Under the pieces are notes generated by a model. That model was not told the DNA's origin. It ran no database searches and saw only the letters and a list, made by a program, of their open reading frames with translations. Positions 1 to 5,531 of a stretch of DNA of 5,618 nt are shown here, in pieces. Made by a program: the position numbers and the translations under genes. Each line of letters opens with the position of its first letter. Position 1 is the first letter of the stretch. The stretch covers positions 1 through 5,618 of the forward strand of contig JAVWEY010000057.1 in NCBI GenBank assembly GCA_036641395.1, in the 5' to 3' direction. The DNA comes from JAVXTH01 sp036641395 (lineage in GTDB: Bacteria > Bacillota_I > Bacilli_A > Erysipelotrichales > Erysipelotrichaceae).

Positions 1-18
1 CAACTGAGCTATTTAGGC
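1..18 (-). tRNA. tRNA gene, 5' end only (cut by window edge), identity unknown
   Basis: Read on the minus strand from position 18, the sequence is GCCTAAA-TA-GCTC-AGTTG. That is a 7-base acceptor arm, the T8-A9 linker, a D-stem GCTC and the start of a D-loop. The same D-arm occurs in the complete tRNA-Ala gene in this window (around 4417-4426). The anticodon lies beyond the left edge, so the amino acid cannot be read. A GCC-type 5' end is seen in some Bacillota tRNA-Thr genes, but that is only a guess. More tRNA genes may follow outside the window. Confidence 0.72.
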
Positions 19-30
19 AAGTGCTTATTA

Positions 31-59
31 ATATTATCATAATACATTTATAAATACAA
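31..59 (-). promoter_or_regulatory. Candidate promoter of the left-edge tRNA
   Basis: On the minus strand a TTGTAT -35 (54-59) and a TAATAT -10 (31-36) are 17 bases apart. A TG sits one base upstream of the -10 (an extended -10). Transcription would start near 24, a few bases before the mature tRNA end at 18. The region is very AT-rich, so chance matches are likely. Confidence 0.4.
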
Positions 60-86
60 TGACTTTTTCAAAGTTTTCACCTTATC

Positions 87-115
87 TTGACAAAGAAAAT
101 GGCAATCGGTATGAT
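87..115 (+). promoter_or_regulatory. Sigma-A type promoter of the MATE gene
   Basis: A perfect TTGACA -35 (87-92), a 17-base spacer and a TATGAT -10 (110-115, five of six consensus bases) make this one of the best promoters in the window. The predicted start near 122 gives a leader of about 59 bases before the ATG at 181. The leader has only a weak 7-bp AT dyad (124-130 with 153-159). A perfect TATAAT at 124-129 has no matching -35 and is a poorer choice. Confidence 0.75.
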
Positions 116-166
116 ATAAACAATATAATCTTGAATATAACGATAAATACGTGATTATAATTGAAA

Positions 167-173
167 GAGAGGG
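167..173 (+). promoter_or_regulatory. Ribosome binding site that fixes the MATE start
   Basis: GAGAGGG lies 7 bases before the ATG at 181. The alternative in-frame GTG at 151 has no purine-rich site upstream. The ATG is therefore the likely start and the first ten codons of the longer reading frame are leader. Confidence 0.7.
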
Positions 174-180
174 TAAAAGT

Positions 181-1518
181 ATGAATGAAATTCAATTTAA
201 AAAAGATAATCTTTTTCATACTTTCGCCACTTATGCATCGGCTAATGTTTTAAGCATGATGGGATTATCATTCAATGTCTTCACCGATACATTCTTTGTC
301 GCAAATGGAATTGGTGCCGTGGCTCTTGCTGCGCTTAATATTGTCCTTCCGGTTTTCGCATTAATAGCCGGTCTTGGTCTAATGAATGGAATGGGATCTG
401 CCACAAAATACATGATATTCAAAGCGAGTAAAAATCATGAAGAAGGAAACAAAGTTTTCACTCATGGATTATATTATGCAGGATTTCTATCAATTATTCT
501 CCTTATACTTGGTGTTTTCTTTTCAAAAGATATTGTAATTCTTTTAGGTGCAAATAAAGAAACACTTTACTTAGCTCGAGATTATTGCGCAACTATTTTA
601 GGATTCTCATTTGCTTTCTTCTTCAACCACCATTTAATCTGTACCATTCGTAATGACGGTGCTCCAAAACTTGCGATGATAGCCATGTTAAGTGGTAATA
701 TCACTAATATTATATTTGATTACTTATTTATTTATGAGTTCAATATGGGATTATTTGGTGCAGCAATCGCAACATGCTTTTCACCAGTTGTATCGATAAT
801 AATTCTATCAAGTTATTTATTTAAAAAGAAAAATCATTTCCACTTAATAAAATGTAAACTTGAAATGGCAACTTTCATATCAATCACTAAAATTGGCTCT
901 TCTTCTTTCTTAAATGAAATGTCTAGTGGCCTTGTCATGCTTGCTTTTAATTACTCTATATTAGCTTATGCTGGAAATACTGGAATTGCTGCTTATGGAA
1001 TTATTGCGAATTTAGGCCTTGTATTTCAAGCAGTCTTTACTGGATTAGCCCAAGGTATTCAACCTTTGTTATCCTATGCCTTTGGTGTGAAAGATCAAAC
1101 TTCCATTCATAAACTGATTAAATACGCACTAATAACTTCCTTGTTGATTGGTGTCCTCTTTTATTTAAGTGGTTTATGTTTCCCAAATCAGTTAGTAGCC
1201 CTATTCAATCAAAAAGGAAATAATGCTTTATCCTTAATCGCAACCAATGGCATCTCATTATATTTCCCTGCTTTTATCTTTATGGGAATTAACGTTGTCC
1301 TTACATGTTTCTTTGCTTCTGTGAATGCACCAGCACCAAGCCTATTGCTATCGCTTCTAAGAGGCTTTGTACTTGTTCTTATATTTATCTATGTTCTCCC
1401 ATCTTTCCTTCAACTGGATGGTATCTGGCTCAGTGTTCCTGCAACTGAATTAATTAGTTGTATCATTGGTTTATGTATTTTATCCTTCTATATAAAGAAA
1501 GAAAATAAATTAATGTAA
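181..1518 (+). CDS. MATE family multidrug/metabolite efflux transporter (MepA/DinF-like)
   Basis: This is a 445-residue integral membrane protein with about 12 hydrophobic helices in two homologous halves, the usual size for MATE exporters. These expel cationic drugs or metabolites in exchange for Na+ or H+. Visible family signatures are an Asp in the first helix (TDTFFV, D36), IRNDGAPK (156-163), NIIFDYLFI (177-185) followed by GAAIAT (193-198), GLAQGIQPLLSYAFG (288-302) in the second half, and W416 with P420 and E423 near the end. The N-terminus is short and cytoplasmic. The ATG at 181 is chosen over the GTG at 151 because of its ribosome site. It has its own promoter and a terminator right after the stop, and no regulator gene is adjacent, so it looks monocistronic. 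The family call is firm. The substrate cannot be read from sequence, and export of a flippase-type or metabolite substrate is possible. Confidence 0.92.
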   Translation: MNEIQFKKDNLFHTFATYASANVLSMMGLSFNVFTDTFFVANGIGAVALAALNIVLPVFALIAGLGLMNGMGSATKYMIFKASKNHEEGNKVFTHGLYYAGFLSIILLILGVFFSKDIVILLGANKETLYLARDYCATILGFSFAFFFNHHLICTIRNDGAPKLAMIAMLSGNITNIIFDYLFIYEFNMGLFGAAIATCFSPVVSIIILSSYLFKKKNHFHLIKCKLEMATFISITKIGSSSFLNEMSSGLVMLAFNYSILAYAGNTGIAAYGIIANLGLVFQAVFTGLAQGIQPLLSYAFGVKDQTSIHKLIKYALITSLLIGVLFYLSGLCFPNQLVALFNQKGNNALSLIATNGISLYFPAFIFMGINVVLTCFFASVNAPAPSLLLSLLRGFVLVLIFIYVLPSFLQLDGIWLSVPATELISCIIGLCILSFYIKKENKLM

Positions 1519-1554
1519 GAAAAAACTTCCTAATTACAAGGAAGTTCTTTTTTT
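1519..1554. terminator. Bidirectional terminator between MATE gene and deoC
   Basis: A perfect 8-bp stem, AACTTCCT (1524-1531) and AGGAAGTT (1539-1546), encloses a 7-base loop. It is followed by a T-run on the plus strand (1548-1554) and preceded by an A-run (1520-1525) that gives a T-run on the minus strand. The two stop codons are only 34 bases apart, so one hairpin plausibly serves both convergent genes. Confidence 0.85.
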
Positions 1555-2194
1555 ACTTACTAACTAAAGTTACACCAGCACTTGTACCAATTCGATCCGC
1601 ACCAGCTTCAATCATTTTCATCATATCTTCATAAGTACGAATTCCACCAGCAGCTTTTACTTTACATGTAGTTCCTACTGTCTGTTTCATTAATGCAACA
1701 TCTTCAACCGTAGCACCACCTGTAGAGAAACCTGTTGATGTCTTTACAAAATTAGCTCCAGCACTCATACATAACTCACAAGCTTTTTTAATTTCTGCTT
1801 TATCTAAGAGACAATTCTCTAAGATTACTTTAACACAGACACCGTTTGCTGCCTCTACTACTGCTTTAATATCTTCAAGTACTACTTCATAATTACCAGC
1901 CTTCATTTCGCCAACATTAATCACCATGTCAACTTCTCCAGCACCTTTACAAATAACATCCTTTGTCTCAAATACTTTCGTAGCAGTTGTTGTTGCTCCT
2001 AAAGGAAATCCAATTACTGTACAAACTAAAACATCACTACCTTTTAAATTCTTAGCACATGCTTCAACCCAATATGGGTTAACACATACACTAGCAAAAT
2101 GATGGGCTCTAGCCTCTTCACAAAGATTAAGAATCTGTTCTCCCTTTGCATCTTGTTTCAAAAGCGTATGATCAATATATTTATTTAATTCCAT
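1553..2194 (-). CDS. deoC: Deoxyribose-phosphate aldolase
   Basis: DeoC is a cytoplasmic class I aldolase that splits 2-deoxy-D-ribose 5-phosphate into acetaldehyde and glyceraldehyde 3-phosphate. This feeds deoxynucleoside sugar into glycolysis. The 213-residue TIM-barrel protein is full length for the short Gram-positive form. It begins with the family's IDHTLLK (7-13). The Schiff-base lysine is K151 in NFVKTSTGF, the acid/base pair is D89 in EVDMVINVG and K180 in VKAAGGIR, and GADRIGTSAG (198-207) forms the phosphate-binding end. The ATG is preceded by GAGGAGGG (2202-2209) with 7-base spacing. No other deo genes (deoxynucleoside phosphorylase, phosphopentomutase, kinase, DeoR) are adjacent. 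The gene appears to be transcribed alone from its own promoter and ends at the shared terminator. Confidence 0.97.
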   Translation of the reverse strand: MELNKYIDHTLLKQDAKGEQILNLCEEARAHHFASVCVNPYWVEACAKNLKGSDVLVCTVIGFPLGATTTATKVFETKDVICKGAGEVDMVINVGEMKAGNYEVVLEDIKAVVEAANGVCVKVILENCLLDKAEIKKACELCMSAGANFVKTSTGFSTGGATVEDVALMKQTVGTTCKVKAAGGIRTYEDMMKMIEAGADRIGTSAGVTLVSK

Positions 2195-2223
2195 GCGTAT
2201 ACCCTCCTCGCAAGTTCAATCCT

Positions 2224-2253
2224 AGTATACCATAAACCATTATTAAATTTCAT
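2224..2253 (-). promoter_or_regulatory. Extended -10 promoter of deoC
   Basis: On the minus strand TATACT (2224-2229) is preceded by TG plus one base (2230-2232), an extended -10. A weak -35, ATGAAA (2248-2253), lies 18 bases upstream and matches four of six consensus bases. The predicted start near 2217 gives a leader of just over 20 bases that carries the strong ribosome site. No clear operator palindrome overlaps it. Confidence 0.55.
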
Positions 2254-2357
2254 CCATTTTTATGCATCAATTCAATAAACTAAGTAAATAGAAACTTAAA
2301 TTATTATGGAATGAATTATATAGAAATTCCATTACATTATTAAAAAATCAAATGTTG

Positions 2358-2366
2358 TGTTATAAT
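2358..2366 (+). promoter_or_regulatory. Extended -10 promoter of the HAD phosphatase gene
   Basis: TGT followed by a perfect TATAAT (2361-2366) makes an extended -10. No good -35 is present at 16-18 bases. Transcription would begin near 2373, only about 20 bases before the ATG. The ribosome site AAAAGGAG (2377-2384) follows directly. Confidence 0.55.
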
Positions 2367-2393
2367 TACAAACGTTAAAAGGAGAATTTATTT

Positions 2394-3188
2394 ATGGACT
2401 ATAAAATAATATTTTTTGATATGGATCATACCTTATATGAGAGTAAAGATGATTATATACATGATGAAGATTTACTNNNNNNNNNNNNNNNNNNNNNNNN
2501 NNNNNNNNNNNNNNNNNNNGCAACCGGTAGGCCCTTAAATCAAATGGATAAAATTCTACCTTATTTTACTTTTGATTATCTAGTACTTATCAATGGGGCT
2601 TATGTATTAGATAAAAATCTAGAAATTATGTATAATAACCCAATTCCAAACACAGAAGTTAACGACATCTATGCTTGGGCTAAGCATCATCAATTCCCTT
2701 TGAGTTTTCACTTTGGTAATGTTACACAATTATATTGGGGTAGTGAAATTCAAAATAAAATGTGGAAGCGTTATAACGTTACTAACGGGATTACAATTCC
2801 TGATATAACTAATTATCATATAAATCATCCCACTTATAATGCAATCATAACTGCGGATTTTAAGTATATTAAAGAGTTTGTAGAGCAACATGAAGATCTA
2901 CAATATGATGAAGTAGAAAAAGGTACTTATGATATATTTTCTAAAACAAATAATAAAAGCCTTGGTATTGAATTTGTATTAAACCATTGTCATCTTACAT
3001 GGAATGACACAATTACGTTTGGCGATAGTACCAATGATTTAGAAATGTTAAGTAAAGCTAAACTTGGCATTGCCATGGGAAATGCCCATGATAAGGCAAA
3101 AGCATGTGCAAATTATATTACCGATGATATTCATGATTGTGGCATTGCGACAGCCATCCATAAAATTCTAAATGGTACCCTTTCTTAA
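2394..3188 (+). CDS. Cof-type HAD superfamily phosphatase (C2 cap), with a masked stretch
   Basis: This is a 264-residue cytoplasmic phosphatase of the Cof/YkrA-like class. Such enzymes dephosphorylate small molecules such as sugar phosphates, nucleotides or flavin precursors, often with broad specificity. All four HAD motifs are visible. Motif I is FFDMDHT, with nucleophile D9 and acid/base D11. Motif II is the threonine T44 of ATGRP. Motif III is K188 in NNKSLGI. Motif IV is GDSTNDLEML, with Mg-binding D211 and D215. The region from about 82 to 185 is the C2-type cap that sets substrate choice. Residues 28-42 span unread bases. Residue 28 is still leucine because its codon reads CTN. The frame continues across the gap, and the motif I to II distance is normal. 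The start has AAAAGGAG 9 bases upstream. The gene stands alone and the substrate is unknown. Confidence 0.9.
   Translation: MDYKIIFFDMDHTLYESKDDYIHDEDLXXXXXXXXXXXXXXXATGRPLNQMDKILPYFTFDYLVLINGAYVLDKNLEIMYNNPIPNTEVNDIYAWAKHHQFPLSFHFGNVTQLYWGSEIQNKMWKRYNVTNGITIPDITNYHINHPTYNAIITADFKYIKEFVEQHEDLQYDEVEKGTYDIFSKTNNKSLGIEFVLNHCHLTWNDTITFGDSTNDLEMLSKAKLGIAMGNAHDKAKACANYITDDIHDCGIATAIHKILNGTLS
2477..2519. other. Masked or unresolved bases (43 N) inside the HAD gene
   Basis: All 43 bases are N, covering the third base of codon 28 and codons 29-42. The reading frame is the same on both sides. The missing length fits the short helix and strand normally found between HAD motifs I and II. The N count is therefore probably the true length and the gene is probably intact. 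Confidence 0.97.
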
Positions 3189-3197
3189 ATAGTTCTG

Positions 3198-3221
3198 AAA
3201 AACACGTTATCGTGTTTTTTT
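3198..3221. terminator. Bidirectional terminator overlapping the stop of the downstream convergent gene
   Basis: A perfect 9-bp stem, AAAAACACG (3198-3206) and CGTGTTTTT (3211-3219), has a TTAT loop (3207-3210) and two further T bases. The hairpin begins 10 bases after the HAD stop. On the minus strand it reads the same way and ends in TTTTT, so it can also stop the convergent gene, whose TAA codon (3207-3209) lies in the loop. Confidence 0.82.
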
Positions 3222-4247
3222 ATGTTCTGCTTCACTTCTTCTTTTTTTACTTAACAAGACAAATTCGTAAAAGTTTGTTTTAACCTTTCTTTGATATTCA
3301 CTGCTCCACCCAATACTTGCATAGGGTGCATACTGTTGTAAAGCATGCAACGCCTCTGTGTAAGCTTCCTCGCTATCAAAGTCACGTATTATGTACTTAG
3401 TTGCGTATTTATCATAAAGAACCAGTGAGCATCGATTATGAGCATTCTCTAATTGGTAAAACCAAACAATATCTTCATACTTTACAAATTGTATAACATT
3501 ACGATACCAACCTTGATAGAAATAACAATAATTTCTACCAAATAAAATACCTCGATGTTTCTTCATTGCTTCCAATTCATAATCAATAATTTCTCTATCT
3601 TGGCGAGTTAAATTTTCACATCGATTTATATAACGTAAAATCGGACTATATTTAAACATACGATAGAGAATAAAAATTGTTATTAAGACAATACCCAATA
3701 ATGTAAAAGATAAAAGCATATATTGAATGCGTGGCATATCTCCTACATAATCAACTTGATAAGCAAAGTCTGATAAATCACTTTCTAAGGTTTGCATATC
3801 ACTTAGTTTCATCTCACTCATATAAGCAAGTGCTTTTTCTTTTTCATGTTTATTAGTAACATGAATTCCACCTTTAGAATTAAGTAATGCTTTCCCATCA
3901 CTCTTCGCAATCATAAAATAAGAATCATCTAACTGAACAATATAATATTTATCCTTACCTATTTGATCATATGGTCCATAGATTTTAGATACATCCATTA
4001 ATGCACTACGATTACGCATATCTTCATTATTAAAACGATAAGTTAATTTATCAATCATTGTATTCATTTCATTTATATCCTGATGTAGATCTGCATTCAT
4101 TCTTGTAATCTCTTTAATTTCGACATAACTTCGTAATTTCCCAAATGTAAGAATAAAAAAAGGCGAACATAACAAGATCATAATTACTAGAATCATGATA
4201 ATTTGTCTTTTATATTTTAATCGATAATTATTTAATATTTTCTTCAT
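3207..4247 (-). CDS. Two-helix membrane protein of unknown function, external and cytoplasmic domains
   Basis: I cannot name this 346-residue protein. A basic N-terminus (residues 1-14) leads into a first membrane helix at about 15-36. A region of about 140 residues (37-175) follows, probably outside the cell, opening with a heptad-like helical part (about 40-75). A second helix lies at about 176-198 and a cytoplasmic domain at 199-346. The C-terminal part, with VKYEDIVWFYQ (255-265), an alternating strand pattern through LVLYDKYATKYIIRDF (275-290), a helix rich in E and A, and SIGWS (311-315), resembles the small beta-domain of uncharacterised Bacillota membrane proteins (DUF6709-like or bacterial PH-like). 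That is recalled by pattern only. No catalytic motif is seen. The ATG has TAAGGA (4255-4260) 7 bases upstream. The last codons form one arm of the shared terminator. The two-helix layout with an external loop would suit sensing or scaffolding, which is inference. Confidence 0.8.
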   Translation of the reverse strand: MKKILNNYRLKYKRQIIMILVIMILLCSPFFILTFGKLRSYVEIKEITRMNADLHQDINEMNTMIDKLTYRFNNEDMRNRSALMDVSKIYGPYDQIGKDKYYIVQLDDSYFMIAKSDGKALLNSKGGIHVTNKHEKEKALAYMSEMKLSDMQTLESDLSDFAYQVDYVGDMPRIQYMLLSFTLLGIVLITIFILYRMFKYSPILRYINRCENLTRQDREIIDYELEAMKKHRGILFGRNYCYFYQGWYRNVIQFVKYEDIVWFYQLENAHNRCSLVLYDKYATKYIIRDFDSEEAYTEALHALQQYAPYASIGWSSEYQRKVKTNFYEFVLLSKKRRSEAEHKKTR

Positions 4248-4271
4248 ATCATTGTCCTTACTATATTTACA

Positions 4272-4280
4272 ATTATATCA
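4272..4280 (-). promoter_or_regulatory. Extended -10 promoter of the two-helix membrane protein gene
   Basis: On the minus strand TGA-TATAAT (TATAAT at 4272-4277) is a full extended -10. No convincing -35 is present. Transcription would start near 4265, about 18 bases before the ATG. It lies downstream of the tRNA terminator, so the gene is independent of the tRNA transcript. Confidence 0.55.
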
Positions 4281-4303
4281 CATTAAGAAAATTTGAATCA
4301 TAT

Positions 4304-4346
4304 AAAAAAACTGCATTCTCAGGAATTTACCTTAAGAATACAGTTT
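4304..4346 (-). terminator. Intrinsic terminator of the Ile-Ala tRNA transcript
   Basis: On the minus strand the arm at 4330-4346 (starts AAACTG, ends AAGG) pairs with the arm at 4308-4323 (starts CCTGAG, ends CAGTTT). The stem is about 16 bp with two G-U wobbles and one bulged A, around a 6-base loop. It ends in a run of seven T (4304-4310, partly within the stem). It lies 13 bases beyond the CCA of tRNA-Ala, as expected for the end of a tRNA unit. Confidence 0.88.
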
Positions 4347-4358
4347 ATTAATTAAACA

Positions 4359-4434
4359 TGGTGGAGCTTAACGGGATCGAACCGTTGACCTCCTGCGTGC
4401 AAAGCAGGCGCTCTCCCAACTGAGCTAAAACCCC
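4359..4434 (-). tRNA. tRNA-Ala (anticodon UGC)
   Basis: This is a complete 76-base gene with CCA encoded (4359-4361). The anticodon loop TTTGCAC is closed by CCTGC/GCAGG and gives anticodon TGC (4399-4401). The acceptor stem GGGGTTT pairs with AAGCTCC and contains the G3-U70 wobble that alanyl-tRNA synthetase recognises. The T-arm contains GTTCGATCC. It is the second gene of a two-tRNA unit, 17 bases after tRNA-Ile. Confidence 0.98.
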
Positions 4435-4451
4435 ATGTATAATAAATTCGA

Positions 4452-4528
<77 letters not shown>

Positions 4529-4549
4529 GCTTCCATCGAATGCCTACTT

Positions 4550-4578
4550 ATAATATCATGATACATAGCGAGTGTCAA
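4550..4578 (-). promoter_or_regulatory. Strong promoter of the tRNA-Ile-Ala unit
   Basis: On the minus strand a perfect TTGACA -35 (4573-4578), a 17-base spacer and TATTAT -10 (4550-4555) are present. A TG sits one base upstream of the -10. This near-consensus arrangement suits heavy stable-RNA transcription. The predicted start is near 4543, about 15 bases before the mature tRNA-Ile. Confidence 0.82.
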
Positions 4579-4627
4579 CGATTTTTAATTCTTTTTTCTT
4601 GATTATTTAGACAGAAAAATATTTACC

Positions 4628-5305
4628 CTATTCAAGCATGTTTAGATACTCTTTTATACTTGAATATAAGCAATCTGCAATCTTATTTTGATAACTTTCT
4701 TGACATAAATTAGCTCGATCTTGATGATTAGAAATGAAACCGCATTCAACTAAAACACCAATTGGTTTTGTTTTATTTAAAATAAAGTAATCTCCATCCT
4801 TAGGAACCATCCGTGTTTCATTAAATTTCTTAAAATTATTTTGAATTATGTTCGCAAATACTTTACCTTGTTCATCATCTTTTCTAAAATAAACTTGTGA
4901 ACCTTTCACATTACTACTTGGATATGCGTTTAAATGAATACTTAAAAACAAATCAACTTTTTTATTATTAATAATTTTTGCCCTTTTTTTCATATCATCT
5001 CTTTTTCGATTCTTCTTATCTTTACTTGATAAATCATTTTCATTTGAACGTGTGAATATAACCTTTGCTCCGGCTTTTGTTAATCGCTCTTTTGTTTTCC
5101 TAACTAGAATTAAATTAATATCACTCTCATTTATATCGATACTCATTGCTCCTCGATCAGGATAACCATGGCCTGCATCTAAAACAATAACTACTCCCGA
5201 TAGTGGTTGAATTATTTTTACTTCTAATTCTTCCTTTACATAAACAGTTAGCGGATTAAACAATAAAAAGAGTATAAATACAAAGCTATAAATTATCTTT
5301 TTCAA
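4628..5305 (-). CDS. cwlD: N-acetylmuramoyl-L-alanine amidase, CwlD-like (Amidase_3)
   Basis: This is a zinc amidase that cuts the bond between N-acetylmuramic acid and L-alanine in peptidoglycan, outside the membrane. CwlD in spore formers removes the side peptide so that PdaA can make muramic-delta-lactam in spore cortex, which is needed for germination. In the 225-residue protein counted from TTG, a hydrophobic signal or anchor (about 4-22) precedes the Amidase_3 domain (about 38-222). Zinc and catalytic residues are visible: H46 in DAGHG, E60 in NESDINL, H124 in SIHLNAYPSS and E187 in LVECGF. RKRDDMKKR (100-108) and the SSNVKGSQVYF stretch (130-140) fit CwlD. B. subtilis CwlD has a similar length, about 237 residues. 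The TTG at 5305 is preferred because GGGTGAT lies 4 bases upstream. The longer GTG start at 5314 (228 residues) would sit inside that ribosome site. A vegetative Amidase_3 hydrolase remains possible. Confidence 0.88.
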   Translation of the reverse strand: MKKIIYSFVFILFLLFNPLTVYVKEELEVKIIQPLSGVVIVLDAGHGYPDRGAMSIDINESDINLILVRKTKERLTKAGAKVIFTRSNENDLSSKDKKNRKRDDMKKRAKIINNKKVDLFLSIHLNAYPSSNVKGSQVYFRKDDEQGKVFANIIQNNFKKFNETRMVPKDGDYFILNKTKPIGVLVECGFISNHQDRANLCQESYQNKIADCLYSSIKEYLNMLE

Positions 5306-5309
5306 ATCT

Positions 5310-5318
5310 ATCACCCTT
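5310..5318 (-). promoter_or_regulatory. Ribosome binding site that decides the amidase start
   Basis: On the minus strand AAGGGTGAT closely follows the complement of the 16S 3' end (AAGGAGGTGAT with two bases missing). It ends 4 bases before TTG (5303-5305). The in-frame GTG (5312-5314) is embedded in it and has no usable site of its own at normal distance. No in-frame ATG occurs between here and the upstream stop near 5351-5353. Confidence 0.5.
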
Positions 5319-5333
5319 AAAGGATATGTGAAA

Positions 5334-5358
5334 AGGTATAAGAACTTGTCTTATACCT
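5334..5358 (-). promoter_or_regulatory. Perfect 10-bp hairpin in the amidase leader
   Basis: AGGTATAAGA (5334-5343) and TCTTATACCT (5349-5358) form a perfect dyad around a 5-base loop. On the minus strand it is followed by TTTTC. It could be a structure at the 5' end of the amidase mRNA, a weak terminator for an upstream minus-strand gene, or a repressor operator just downstream of the -10. The sequence alone does not decide. On the plus strand no T-run follows. Confidence 0.6.
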
Positions 5359-5365
5359 AACCATT

Positions 5366-5371
5366 ATTGTA
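5366..5371 (-). promoter_or_regulatory. Candidate -10 of the amidase promoter
   Basis: TACAAT on the minus strand matches five of six sigma-A -10 bases. The wider GATACAAT also resembles the sporulation sigma-E -10 (CATACANT) in seven of eight positions. That would suit a cortex gene, but no matching -35 for either factor is seen. Transcription would begin at about 5359, exactly at the base of the hairpin. Confidence 0.3.
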
Positions 5372-5469
5372 TCTATTTAATAGAATCCTCAAAAGGTAAT
5401 TAAATTCAATTAATCTAAATATCAATTTCTATATTAAACTTGAATAATAAAACTTTTCTTTCGTTATAA

Positions 5470-5531
5470 AAGACCCCCAGATTCATATTCAGTGCTATAT
5501 TAATTTTCACTGTCTACTATAAAGAGGTCTT
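5470..5531. repeat. 62-bp imperfect inverted repeat
   Basis: The arms at 5470-5494 and 5508-5531 both begin AAGACC (read inward) and both end CAGTG, around a 13-base AT-rich centre. Folded on the minus strand, the outer 8 bp pair with one U-G wobble. An inner block (UUUAUAGU with AAUAUGAA) pairs at seven of eight positions, one of them U-G. A final 5-bp CAGUG/CACUG closes the loop. It may be a hairpin in a transcript, a weak terminator for a gene to the right, or the remnant of a small mobile element. Confidence 0.5.

Noticed and set aside
151..180. GTG start ten codons upstream for the MATE protein
   Set aside because: It has no ribosome site, while the ATG at 181 has GAGAGGG at 7 bases. 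The extra residues are not typical of MATE N-termini.
231..422. Minus-strand reading frame of 63 codons inside the MATE gene
   Set aside because: It lies wholly within the strongly supported MATE gene, resembles no known family, and is best explained as a shadow frame.
5373..5383. Palindrome CTATTTAATAG upstream of the amidase -10, as an operator
   Set aside because: A 5-bp AT-only dyad is expected by chance in such AT-rich sequence, and no second copy is seen.
5418..5486. 22-codon minus-strand reading frame starting at an ATG at 5486
   Set aside because: It has no ribosome site, overlaps the 62-bp dyad, and its length is expected by chance.
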